Program-made: the position numbers and the translations under genes
Shown here: positions 46,475-57,997 of the stretch, piece after piece
Layout: each line of letters starts with the position of its first letter
How positions within the stretch are numbered: position 1 is the first letter of the stretch
Assembly (NCBI RefSeq): GCF_024763615.1
Contig: NC_077223.1
Coordinates: 73,904,627-73,968,626 of the forward strand
Source of the DNA: Phlebotomus papatasi
Taxonomy: Eukaryota; Arthropoda; Insecta; Diptera; Psychodidae
Reading direction: 5' to 3'
Length of the DNA stretch: 64,000 nucleotides
The notes under the pieces: generated by a model
Databases searched by the model: none
Told to the model about the DNA's origin: nothing
What the model saw: the letters and a program-made list of their open reading frames with translations, nothing else

Positions 46475-46805
46475 GGGTGGCAAAGCATCCTAGGCTTTGC
46501 GAAGTTCCCGAACTCGTGACTTAGATGTTATCTCTCAAAAATACTTTCGCATTATTTACAGTTTACTGGTTCTCAGCCGATTTAAACCGATTTGTAAATT
46601 ACTCGAAATATCCCACAAAATAATTTTGAGAGTACTAAAATAAATTTTCGTTCAAAATAACTTATCGGTTCATAATCGGTGCACAACCGATTTGAAAGGA
46701 TTTATAAATCACTCAAAACATTTTCCAATATAACTTATAACTTAGGACTAATATAATTGAATTTCGAATAAAAATTAGTTATCGGTTTTGAACCAGTTCA
46801 CTACC

Positions 46806-47147
46806 AGATGAATTTCGGTCAATAGGTTGATTTAATGATAATTGAAACACGGAAATGACCTTTGGTTTCTTCTCCTTTACTTTCTCAAACCGACATTTCG
46901 GAGGGGACTTCCTCCTTCCTCAGGTATGGAAATAATTGGGAAAGACCTTGTCACAAAGGTTTATGTTAAACTTAGTGCGTTTAGGACTTTTTCACTGGAC
47001 ACTCTTCTCATCGGATTCTCAACAAAGACTCAACAAAGACTGTCTTATTTCCATACCTGAGGAAGGAGGAAATCCCCTCCGAAACGTCGGTTTGAGAAAG
47101 TAAAGGAGAAGAAACCAAAGGTCATTTCCGTGTTTCAATTATCATTA
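46806..47147. mobile_element. Head-to-head palindromic insertion, probable non-autonomous Penelope-like element; 11-bp TSD
   Basis: The insertion is flanked by AGTTCACTACC on both sides (46795-46805 and 47148-47158). After 28 unique bases, a left arm (46834-46935) is almost perfectly mirrored by a right arm (47046-47146) around a unique centre of 110 bp. Each arm contains, reading outward on its own strand, a CCTGAGGAAGGAGG...CCTCCGAAACGTCGG block. Penelope-like elements have such CTGA-GAA(A) blocks in their pseudo-LTRs, variable-length target duplications, frequent inverted arrangement and a short one-sided extension. No reverse transcriptase or GIY-YIG endonuclease is present, so it would be non-autonomous. 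Other foldback types cannot be excluded. Confidence 0.6.
47057..47090 (+). ncRNA. Hammerhead-ribozyme-like core (element 1, right arm)
   Basis: CTGAGGA fits the CUGANGA core box. It is followed by one extra A, a 5-bp stem GGAGG/CCTCC closed by a short loop, then GAA, the self-complementary ACGT and C, the position of the cleavage-site nucleotide. Flanking stem I is weak (one good pair next to the core). The mirrored motif is on the minus strand in the left arm with one core-adjacent change (GAAATGTC). Activity is doubtful. Confidence 0.4.
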
Positions 47148-47315
47148 AGTTCACTACCGGTTCAAAACCGATTGGAACCAGTTCAGTTTTCTCGGACATT
47201 CCAAGACCTTTCCGACGAGTCCAAACATGACCTCATTCGTCTGATAAATGCGCTCTCTAGAGCCTTTAGTAACCTTTGACCTTGGAAAACCGTTATTAGG
47301 AATGATTCAAGGGTA

Positions 47316-49984
47316 TTATCACACATTTAATTGTTTAATTGATGTTTCACTCATGCATCACTTTAGAAAATATAAATCTTTAAGATAATAAATTGATATC
47401 TGGAGAATATTTTACAAATTTTGACATAGCTAATATTCAGGGTAAACTAATTTGACTAATTTTAGTCAATTCAAGTCTATTTATATCAAGGCTATTTTAG
47501 GCAATAGCCTCGCTTTCAAAAACCATTCTCACATTCATATTATTTTTACACTTAAGATTTCGAACATTTTTAAAATGCTACTATGTAAAAGAGTATATCA
47601 AGCTAATAAAAAGAATTTACTATTTAAAACACATTGTTAGATGCCAATGCTAGGTATATAGGTATGTAACACAGCTATATTAAAGTCTAAGGCCCAGAAA
47701 TATCGATTTCATCACACAGTTTCATATCAGATTTTTTGCTAATATATCATTTTTTTTATCCCTATTCAATATTTCATTCAATAAAATTCTAAATTCATCT
47801 TTTATGCGACAAAACTTAGAAACATCCATTTTTAGTAACTAAACTTCTCATTTTTGGTTTCCTTAAAACAGAAATAATTGCATAAGTTTTTTCAAACAAT
47901 TTTCACTGAAATTTTCAGGAATATACTATTTTTGACTCAATCAGAAATTTTACATTATATATAATTACTCTATTTATAATGTGTCTCTATTTACTGTAGC
48001 ATATGTAGCATTTCTCTGTTTGGAATCATACATATCGGAAACCGGAAGTTATAAAATTTTAGCTGTGAATTTTTCATAATTAACGCTACTACTACCGGAA
48101 TTTTGTCAAGAAAGCCAAGTATTTTAATCCATGGTTTAAGTTAAATTAAAAACAAAATTTTATCTTAAGCCGATTTGAAGATAAAACCAAAATTTCACCA
48201 GCACAGCTTAACTAATAAATTTTATGATTAACGTTTGAGTTTATAAATATTATGGAACAACTAGATCCATTTGAGTGAGCACACTATATTAATACTTTTC
48301 AATTTATATCAATTTACTAATTGAGATTGTGTTTATATCAACGTCATGTAGCGTGTGTTCTCAAATTTGGCTCGCTGTATGTAGGACTCTAATGATAAAA
48401 GTCATATTTTTTAATCAACAAGTTTTATTTATAAATGCTCTTCTGGCAGTCACCGTGCTCAACTCCATTGCCTCAATATGGTAAAATAAGAAATAATACC
48501 GTGGCATTGTCGTGAAGAAAATTGACAAGCGTCGTAGCAACTGCGTGTGACCACTAAGTGGGATCTTTTGAGAGTAGCTCACGATAGAGTGTGCAAGAAG
48601 AGCAAAATACCCAGTAATGGTATGGATGTTGAATGGGCAAACTCATGGAGAAATTACGGACTATTGGTGACTAATGGGAGCTTTCGATTTTGCCCTGTTC
48701 TGCAATGATAGATGAACCTGCAGGAGGGCCATTGGAAATGTCTGTTGTCTGGGGCTTAAAGCCACGAGAGATCCGCGATGTAGAAGATATTGTAAATATA
48801 TTAGAACTCAATTGAACTATTCGTACAGTTGTCATAATAGACACTTCAATGCAACCATCAATCGATATCGTTTTGCCTACCGAGTGTTGCTATTGAAAAT
48901 AATGATTCTCTTTTTTTTGGTGCGGTGAGAGAGAAAAGATCATGCAAAAGAGATCGTAAGGAGAAAAGCAGATTCAGTCACGTTGCAGTCATCCTCATTA
49001 GAGATTAATTAAGTGAAAATTATGTTTGGAGACATTGTGCGTATGTTCTTTGTTACTCCAAAAAATTCCAACCCAACAATAGATTAAAATGTGTATAGTG
49101 CATATATAACGAAGACAACAGAACCCGCAAGTAAAAGAAATCTCGGTCAACATGCCGCCGACCATCAAAAAGGGGAAATGAGGCTGAAGCTGCCACCACC
49201 AATTTTCTATTTAAAATAAATCTCCGGTACAATCGACAATCGAGAGTAAAATGCGTTTATGGTACGTGAAAATGAAAGCTCTGCCATATATGAATGCAAA
49301 AATAAAGCACTACAATGGCACAGTGTGAAATTTAGAAAAAAAAATTAATTAAAATAAATTTCTTCCGAGACATCAATTTTTTTTTATGCATGTTAGCTTC
49401 CAAGATGAATAGATCAATTTGTACGTCTTGAGATCTAAATAAATAATAGTGTGAAGAGTACACCCACAAAAACTGTCAGTGCTTCACTATAAGTAAAATC
49501 GAATATTAGTTATACTTTGACTAAAAATAGTTGACACATTTATTGATTTTTCACTTTTACATTGAAGCGAAAGTGTTTATCATCTGCACTGAGCTTTATT
49601 TGGAAGTGAGCATTAGTCCTAAGCTGAAACATCAACTTAAGATATTGTGCAGAAAAAAATAACCTAATTAAGAACATTTACTCTAGTTTCATTGAATTAC
49701 AAAAGATATTTAAAATACATATTTATCTCCAAATCGTAAGAAGAGAAAGAAAAGTATCTGAATTCATAGATATTAATTTTAGTTATATTTTAAAATGTTT
49801 GTATTATACTTGTTAACACTTTTTACTCTGCATAAATTGTTGTTTTTGTCCATTGGAGTGAGTAGTTTAATACTTCTTTTTTTTTAGATTGATCAGGTAC
49901 TAACGAAGAATAAACAGCATTTAAATTCAGAACTTTAGAGCTTTCGACTACAGTTCTATTAAAATAAGATTGCCTATTCCTTCG
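47316..49984. other. Unique non-coding DNA
   Basis: No convincing frames or repeats. 48480-49200 is less AT-rich and may hold regulatory sequence, but nothing specific is seen. Confidence 0.35.
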
Positions 49985-51600
49985 AATATAGTCGAGAATA
50001 TTTATACTGTTAAATTTGGCAGGAAAAATTTATCCCAAAATGTTATACACTTAAGACTTAGGATCATCAATTAGAGCTCCTTATTCGTAAATTTCAAGGG
50101 GGAGATATTTGGGTCGGAAGTGGTGTACATGTACAGCTGAAAATGAAGTGCTTGGAAGTCTTTGGAAGTGGGAGTACTCAAATATAAAGTCTTTTCTGTC
50201 TAATTCCGTATTTTTCAGATTACGTTAGTTTTAGTTGAAATTTTAATTCGAGCGGCAGTATAATTTGGAAAGGTGGTATTTTGAAATTTTCAAGTTCGAT
50301 TATGAAAATGAAATTTATTTATAGCTTAATTTGTGTCGTAATCTTTTCGGGGAAATACTCAGTTGAACAATGATTTTCCTGAATCTTTACAGGGCTCACC
50401 AATAATGACAAAGGTGTTGTAATTGACTGTGAATCAATTATATATTTTTTTCTAATTTATCGTAAATATGAATGTATTGAATGATGGTATAATATCGGTA
50501 AAGGGTATCCCAGGTTACCTCCACCAATTTTTGTTTACCTTTTTGCATATACTGGAAATGTTTTAGTGCTTTACATCTCTTCAATGCCAAAAGTATTCGT
50601 TAAAAAAAGTCGATTTGTGGTTTTGAGGATTTTCATAAAATGAGAAACAAAAGGTGCATTTCCAATATTTAATTTTAGACTAATTTTGGAAAGATCTATC
50701 TGATGAACTTCCATTAAAAAAACATTTTGGGGGTTTATTTAAATCTTGTCTTTGCTCTAAGATCTATCTCGATCATCTCGATATATCCTTCGAAATAACA
50801 ATTCCATTTTAAACAGTCTCTAATATTGATGGCAATATTGTGAGTATCATAGTGAAAGAAAATTTGTGGATAAAAATTAAAGAGATTGTTAAAATGTTGG
50901 AAAACAATAGTTAGATCGTATTTTGCTATTTAGAAAAGCCTGGATATGTTTAAAACCTCGATATATGGGTGCCACATTCTTTCACTGAAAGGAATAAGGG
51001 GAACTTAATAAAAAGTGAAGATACGTCTGAAGTGCTGAATTAGTTGTTGCACTCGTACTTTTGGACTCTTGTAGACCACTGTTTCAATAATTGCAAATGA
51101 CAATACAGCTTTTTAGATACTCTGTTTTCCTAAGCTTCACTTGTAGCTTAGAAAAAATTAAAATATGTTGATACTCTTTCGTAAAACGCAGATAATATTA
51201 AAAAATGCAAGAATATCTGGCGCAAGAAATTCAAAATATAAGGAAAATGCTAAATTATGTGTAAAAATAAGTTTCGTTAATTAGTCTTACTAATTAGATT
51301 TTTCATAATATTAAATAAATTATTGATTTCTAAGTATGAGAACTGCATGAAGTGCAGTAAGTGCTGGAAGTATTGCAACATTTTCGAGAGTGTTGCGAAT
51401 TTTCGGAAGTGTGAAGGCCTCTTCCATACAAATTGTGGAAGTGCCTGGAAGTGGTGTACACATTTTTACCCAAATATCTCCCCCTTGATAAATTTCCTTT
51501 TCTTAAACCTTTACTACCAAATTTTAGGGCCAAATATATTCGAGGATCAGCCTGAGTATATTTCTGTCCTAAGACTGCGATTTTTTATTAGATAATTTGT
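49985..51600. repeat. Possible TIR-type repeat of the GGATCAGCCTGA family
   Basis: GAATATAGTCGAGAATAT (49984) and AAGGGGGAGATATTTGGGT (50096) with GGAAGTGGTGTACA (50116) are mirrored by TGGAAGTGGTGTACAC...ACCCAAATATCTCCCCC (51448-51485) and ATATTCGAGGATCAGCC (51535). The interior shares AATTCGAGCGGCAGT (50250) with 11290-11853. Ends are not resolved. Confidence 0.45.
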
Positions 51601-53040
51601 TAGACCTTAAACAATTAGGTTGAACAATTAGGTTTTAAACAATTAGGTTGAATGAGGGTTGAACCCTATTTTGTGTTGGTATATTGAATAAAAAAATTAA
51701 TAGATGTTTTAAAAAATAGGAATGTTTGTTCACTAAAGAACTGGTCAACATACTCATAGTCGTAGATCAGATAATTTAGATGTAAAAAGTATTTTTCCTA
51801 AAATAGCAAGATTTCGAACGTGATCGATCTACTTCGGGAAGTGGAAAGATCAACGTTGGTTTGATTTCTGTGATTTTTATGGATTTGATTTGTATTCTAC
51901 TCGAAATTTTTGGAAAATCAAGTCAAATTTGCACTTATGTTAAAATTATACAATAGTATCCAAATTCTTCCTAAGATTTATGTATATAGAACTTTACGAT
52001 TCTTAGAATTGCGCCCGCGATTTTGAGAGACTATTAAGAATACTTTAAATGAAAATTCCCCACCTTCACCAAAAAGCGATCAATATTTAAGTTTGTGAGT
52101 TTATAGAACAAAAGCTGTATGCATTATTCTTTAAATTTTGCAACAATATTGATCCCTATAGAGTCTGAGTCAACTTTTTACCTAAATGGGCGTTGGGGTA
52201 ATTATGCATTCAGCAGTTGCATAATAATAGCAATCGATTAAAAGATCATTCTTTTTGCTATCGCCTTTGTGCACTGATGGAAATTTCTTGATATGGTAGC
52301 AATACCGCCTCTGTAAATTTTCTTAATTGCTGTCCCGCAGCCCATACCTCAAATCACATGGCGCCCCGTCTCAATGAGATTATTCCTCGTGCCGTCTTAC
52401 TAAAGGCAAAGTGGAAAAGTAATGACAATGGATTTATTGTTGATTTTCCATTTGATCGTGTTTTATCTTCACTCCCAATGAGAGCTTCACATACTGACTC
52501 AATTCGCAAACATGGTTGACAATATTCTGTCTTGAAAACTTTTCGACACGCTCCTAGTTATTGGGTTTTGTATGTCATGGTCCCACGAGTATGTTACACC
52601 TAATGGAAGTGATCATAGTGACGATACTGTAGGTCCCGCAAAATGCAAATCTATTCACGGGTATATTGTCACAATTTGCCAAGCCCTAATTGAAGTCTGT
52701 TCGTGCTATTGAGATAGTGATTCTTGATCGTCTGGCAGTGCTTTTATTCACGCTGAACTGATGCCACAAAATCAATTATCAGTGAAGAAACCATGTAGAA
52801 TGCACTCAATTGCTGCTCAGACACAGACACCAATCTTGATCGACCCATTGTGTTGCTCTAATTCAATAATGTCTTCGGAAGACGTTCAACTCCAACCCAT
52901 TGAATCACTTCATTGACCATGTTTATATTTTTCCCTCTTTCACTTTTTTTTCATAACTAATATATGCATATACTTCGTCATCAATGTTTATATTTTTATT
53001 GTGAGGTGACTGAACTTGATTTTGTATTATTTTATTTAAA
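51601..53040. other. Non-coding, nothing recognised
   Basis: A short direct repetition of AAACAATTAGGTTGAA lies at 51610-51650. 52280-52900 is less AT-rich. No gene is supported. Confidence 0.35.
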
Positions 53041-53042
53041 TA

Positions 53043-55087
53043 GGGGAGAACAGGGCTAGATTGAATGGAGTTATATTAAACAGTGATTTTTGGGGTCTTT
53101 GGATTCCAGAAGTTTTGAAAGACAGCACCCACACATAGGTCTAAAAGCTAAAAATTATTTCTTGCCATATTTCAATTTGGATTTCTATTAAATTAATTAG
53201 AATAAAATCGGGAAAGTCTTGCAAGGTTCGCACATATTCTGGCTGCGCAAGCACTTTGTATTTTTCCCATATTCCTTTAATGAATCTGTCTTAAAAGCAA
53301 TACTTTTTAATAGATAGTCACATACATTTCCTGTAAAAAATAGATCAGATTCATTAAAGAATTAGGAAGAAGTGTTTTGAGTCCAGGGTATGTGCAAAAC
53401 CTACAAGCCTCCCCCTTTAATTTTCAAATTTTAAACTTATTATTTTAAACACTTAATTCTAGTATAGTTTTTAATCCTAGAACCTTTAGAACACTTTAAA
53501 CTAAATCTTTAAATTACACTGAATGGATTTCAGAATAGATTATCACCCCATGTTCGTGAAAGTCTCGAACTTCAAATAAACCCATTCCTTATCATGGTAT
53601 TATACATCATACGCAAATTGAGTAATTTTAGATGATTCATTCTTGGGCAACTTATACTCGAATTGCTGTCGGGAATGGATTTTTAGTAACTTTAGTCCTT
53701 CAATTACTTGGGAAAAATAGTTCAACAGAGATGAAAATACATTTTCTTGTTGTTTTCTTACTTCGCGGCAAGTCATGCAAAATATTTGTTCAAAATGGCG
53801 GTCGAAAAATTCGACATGTCGTCGAATTTGTTAAAATTGGCCTTAATCTTTTTTCCTGATTTGAATTTGGATAGTTACTCTATCAATAGAGTTTGTAATG
53901 AATTATTGTACAAAATTTAAATTCAGTGACCGTTAAGGCGTGTGTTTGATAGCGGTTCCTCGCGCTCCGCCCCCTATCCAAAAAATATATTTTTTTTCTT
54001 TTTAAAATCATCTATTAATCTGTAAAAAACTAATTCCAAAATTAGAAAATTCTACCTCAAGTATTTCTAGTACATCGACTCAATGGTTTAATAAACAATC
54101 GTAGTTATTTTTTGACCTATTAAATCAACTGTCCCGTATAGGCCAAAATAGGACAAAATTATTTTAAAAATCAAACTGTAATGGGATTAGAGAAATTAAT
54201 CAACATATATAAACCTGAGGTCTGAAGTTCGTTTTGGTCCTAAAAGGCGGATTCGTATTCAGCGAGAGTTAAAATTCTTCAACTTTTTTAATATAAATCA
54301 AGAATATATTAATTTTATATGTGAAATGAAGACTTTTCTCAAGATTCCTAAGATAGACCTAAGATTCAGTCCTGTGGCTTAAATTCTCTAATTTCCTGGT
54401 AGTCAATATTTTTAAGAAACATTTAGCTTGGGATTATACATTAAGATTAGTTGATCTTAAATCTATAAAGTAAGGGTAGTTGTTCAAGACCTTTAGGAAC
54501 AGGGTTCAAATTTCAGTATGAAACTCATGTTAAGTCTATTTCTAAGTCGATATAGGTATGTGATGAACAATTCTAGAAACAAAAGGTTTATTTAGATCTA
54601 TCGTAATTATTTTTGAAAGAATAAAAGAATGACAAGCACAAACAGACAATTAACTAGAGTTTTTTTTCTTTAATTTATGTACTGGATTAAGTTAAATTTC
54701 ATCATGAAATATTTAATTAAGTATTCGTATGTTTAAATATATTTGAAAAAAACTCATAGTGGGGAAGTTTTATATAAAATGTGAAACCTTTTCACAAACA
54801 ACGACTTTTGACCGAAAATTTAATTATTTTGATTCATTATTATGGGCTTTGACATTTAGGATCACTTCATGAATACATCTAATTAGTTTTCTAAACCTTA
54901 ACAATTTTTCTTCCAACATCTTATTTTATCTATTTATTTTTACATTGATTTTTGTATTTTTCTTCTGCTACAAATTTGTAAGAAGAAAACACCCTATTCT
55001 GATGAACCACATCATTATTTATTTTTTAATTTGTTTTTAATTTCTAATACAAAAAAAATATGTACCCATTGTAACCCTGTTCTCCCC
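53043..55087. mobile_element. TA-type TIR element with GGGGAGAACAGGG ends, 2.0 kb
   Basis: GGGGAGAACAGGGCTAGATTG on the left, shortened here to its first 20 bases as GGGGAGAACAGGGCTAGATT, pairs with ACCCTGTTCTCCCC on the right, between TA dinucleotides (53041-53042, 55088-55089). It carries a nested MITE at 53213-53410. Frames inside (53632-53859) are not recognisable as transposase. Confidence 0.75.
53213..53410. mobile_element. MITE with GTTCGCACATATTCTG-type TIR, copy 2, nested
   Basis: GGTTCGCACATATTCTGGCTG ends (first 20 bases GGTTCGCACATATTCTGGCT) and CCATATTCCTTTAATGAATC on the left are mirrored by GATTCATTAAAGAATTAGG and CCAGGGTATGTGCAAAACC on the right. Same family as 37575-37778. 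Confidence 0.65.
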
Positions 55088-55089
55088 TA

Positions 55090-56024
55090 TAACCCAGCAG
55101 TAGATCATATGGCAGTTTTGAAAAGCATCTGGTATGTGAGAAGACACCTACATAAAATGGTAGAACAGTAGAACCAGAACCTTTTAACTGAAGATTCTCA
55201 AATTGGAATTTCTCTACAAAATATGACTATTGAGACTTGAGATTGATTTTCTTTATTAAAATTTCTAATTTTATACCCATATACCATAAAAAAGAACTTG
55301 ATCAAGAATGCAAATCGCATTTATCAAATGAAACTATTATAATGCATGCTGTTAAATTGTTTAATTGCTCTAACCATTAATATTAATTTTTCCTAATTTA
55401 TTTAATGTTTCAATGAACATATTATGACTTTTCAGTTCATTAACGACCGCACAGGAAACCATCAAAATTATTTTTCAAGTCCCTTTCCTAAGTGGAAAAT
55501 TGTATGGCACTGCGGGTGAAGTTGTAACTGTTGATGTTTCTTTTTAGTAGTTAATACGAGAAAAATAAACAAGATTGATGGGACAATTGATTGTCAATAA
55601 GTGGATCCCTCAGTTTGCGAAGGGTCAAGTGTGTAGTTTTAGAGGCACTCCCATCGACCATCACAATATTCCATTCGACACAATGAGCATTTGCAGACGC
55701 GTGAATGAGTTCAGCGAATTGCATCGCCATTCATTTGTGCCGGATGCCCCTCGCAATTGATTTTCTACTGCTTCGATGATCACTAATGACAATTGGAGTT
55801 TTGTGTTTTTACAAATCACCGCTATATATCCAAATATGAATCACAAGTAATATATTGTATTTTATTTAGTGTAAAACTTTAAGCTTTTTAAATATATAAG
55901 TGCCCTTCACTTAATATAAGAAGATAATAATACTTTAGTACACATTTTTAGAATCCTAAATTTCAAGTTCCGTCAAATATCAGCGTTTTCACATTACTCT
56001 TCTTATACGATAAAGTACAGACAT
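55090..56024. other. Non-coding, nothing recognised
   Basis: AT-rich. The plus frame at 55575-55760 has no recognisable features. Confidence 0.35.
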
Positions 56025-56540
56025 AAGCCGGCTTCAGACCTGAGGCTCATGCTAGTTCTTCGCTAAGATGGCTTTGTTGGTGACTGAGGATGAGCCAAAA
56101 ACCCTTTTAAACCTAAATTGAGACTTAGTGTTTAGATTTTGACTTCATTGGAATCTGTTGAGCTGCCAAATAGCGTTTTCCGAAAACATAAAGTGCGTTT
56201 TCAAACGGTTATTCACAAAATTATGTCTCTCTCAAGTATGAGAAGAAATTTAATCTTGTGTGTTTTTGGTATCCTAGATTTTCGTCAAAAAATCATAAAA
56301 CACTACTTTAATATGCGTAACTATTTTTACATCTCACTGTGTCACTGCAAAGGTACGTCATCATTGATAAGCCACTAACAAAGCACTTAACCTTCGTTTT
56401 AACGTGGACTTAGATAAGTCCCCAAATTTTTGGACTTAGCCACAACCCGATCTTTTCAGACTATGGACTTAACCCTTTAACAACGAGACAGTTTTTGCTA
56501 ATCGAAAATCAGCAATAAAAATTAAACCGATAAACAAATT

Positions 56541-56976
56541 CTTATTGCTTTAGGACAGAATGTCCTTCCGGTGAGCGTCGGTGTGTTGAGTGTAATCCAA
56601 AAATTAAACACACAAATTTCCAAAGCTTTCGACACCTATCGTGTCTTCTTCAGTGGTTCTTAGTTAGTCTGTCTTTTGGATATTAGTCAATATTTTGTCT
56701 ATTTTCTGGTTCATCAGTTATTTGAAATTGCTTAAGAGCAAATTATTTTCTTTCTTTTCTGAACTAATGAACCAGAAAATAGACAAAATCTTGACTATAA
56801 TCCAAAGAAAAGACTAACCAAGAACCACTGAAGAAGACACGATAGGTGTCGAAAGCTTTGGTAAATTGTGTGTTTAATTTTTGGATTACACTCAACACAC
56901 ACCGACGCTCACCGGAAGAACATTCTGTCCTATAGCAATAAGAGTATCATCCACCATCGGCCCATCTTTCTCTACA
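56541..56976. mobile_element. Head-to-head palindromic insertion 2, probable non-autonomous Penelope-like element; 12-bp TSD
   Basis: It is flanked by GATAAACAAATT on both sides (56529-56540 and 56977-56988). The left arm (56541-56714) and right arm (56767-56942) are near-perfect inverted repeats of about 175 bp around a centre of about 50 bp. They are followed on the right by 34 unpaired bases before the duplication. Penelope-type elements are known for a one-sided extension of about this length. Each arm holds CCACTGAAGAAGACAC...GTGTCGAAAGCTTTGG. No coding sequence. The arms are unrelated in sequence to those of 46806-47147, but the plan is the same. Confidence 0.65.
56828..56861 (+). ncRNA. 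Hammerhead-ribozyme-like core (element 2, right arm)
   Basis: CTGAAGA (core box CUGANGA), one extra A, stem GACAC/GTGTC with loop GATAG, GAA, self-complementary AGCT, then T at the cleavage position, then TGGT that can pair with ACCA directly before the core (four stem I pairs). All invariant core bases are present except for the inserted A between the core box and stem II. Stem III could form only between two copies (AGCU with AGCU). The same motif lies on the minus strand in the left arm (56614-56655). Confidence 0.5.
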
Positions 56977-57675
56977 GATAAACAAATTTGTGAAACGCCT
57001 TACATCTACCCTTCGGAAAGCCAACAAAGTCTGATTCGGTGTATTTTTTGTCTCTTATGAACGATAGGGACAAAAATACCCCAAAAATTTAAGCAATTTT
57101 ACTGACAATAACAATGACAGATAATTTTCACTCAAATGAAAAATATTATGTTTGAGTATTACAGTTTCTTTTACCAAAACGGTTTTGCTAAAAAAAAATC
57201 AGAAGTATAAAAAATAATGAAAATCAATTTTCAATAGAAAAATTTAAGAATTCGTCATTTTTAGGTTTAAAAATGTACTATATAGCAAATACCTGTAGAC
57301 TTGCAAAAATATCCTAGATTCCTTCGACCTGTTACTTTGCAATTACGTACAAACATAAGAAAAAATAGCTTTAGATAGTCAGGAAAAATTATTTTCTTTA
57401 TGGGACACCGGTGTTCCATTCGTCCTTAAAGGCTTAAGCGCAAAGTTAATGGTGGACTCAACCATAAAGTGGTCTTCAGATTAAAGGTTTATTCCAGTTC
57501 CCTCAGGTTGCAAAATCCTTAATAGCAGTCACTTTTTCTGGTTTTTAAAAATCTCATTGATTATTTGCTTTCAATATTTAATCCTAACTAAATCAAATTT
57601 TTCCCAAAAACCTTGACCAACAAACACTTAGAGAAAATAAGCCATTTGGCTAGGTCTGAAGCCCGTACAACTCTC

Positions 57676-57746
57676 TAATGGTAAGTCCATATTACGTTCT
57701 CGTCAACTCTTCATAAAACGAAACAAGAATTGACAGCTTCAGTTTA
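57676..57746. other. Spacer before the LTR element
   Basis: Short unique sequence ending at the 5-bp target site. Confidence 0.4.
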
Positions 57747-57751
57747 GTATT

Positions 57752-57953
57752 TGTAGTGTATGGAGATAGATGATAGATAAAAGAGATAGGATGAGATTGT
57801 TCAGGTCAGGTTTTGAAATATTGAAGTCAGTCTAATAAACGCACGCATAGAAGTAACATCGCGTCAATAAAGTTATTGTACATAGTCAAATAATAGTCTT
57901 TTAATTAGAGTCTTTTTCTTCGCCATATAATAGCAAAAGTCAGAGCTATTATA
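57752..57953 (+). repeat. 5' LTR
   Basis: It starts TGTAGTGTATGGAGATAG and ends AGAGCTATTATA. AATAAA-type signals lie within (about 57834 and 57866). It contains TAC at about 57876-57879 that the 3' LTR lacks. Confidence 0.92.
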
Positions 57954-57972
57954 ATTGGCGACGAGTGTAAAA
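57954..57972 (+). other. Candidate primer-binding site
   Basis: ATTGGCGACGAGTG follows the 5' LTR. TGGCGAC could pair with the 3' end of a tRNA, and the first bases resemble the arginine-tRNA sites of some insect gypsy elements. The match beyond seven bases is uncertain. Confidence 0.45.
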
Positions 57973-57997
57973 AGTACTCGCGTGAAAATAAAGTGTG

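Larger units (their letters stand above)
46475..47315 (+). repeat. Dispersed repeat with iterated AACCGATTTG words, interrupted by an insertion
   Basis: CAACCGATT / AACCGATTGGAACC and similar words occur at 46565-46800 and continue at 47159-47310, sharing order with 22195-22345. The palindromic element at 46806-47147 splits it. Confidence 0.55.
56030..57675. repeat. Inverted pair of the GGCTTCAGACCT motif, possible TIR element
   Basis: GCCGGCTTCAGACCTGAGGC...AAGATGGCTTT (56027-56080) and, inverted, AAGCCATTTGGCTAGGTCTGAAGCCC (57636-57664; first 20 bases AAGCCATTTGGCTAGGTCTG) bracket about 1.6 kb, as at 5735-8345. The Penelope-like insertion at 56541 lies inside. Confidence 0.4.
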
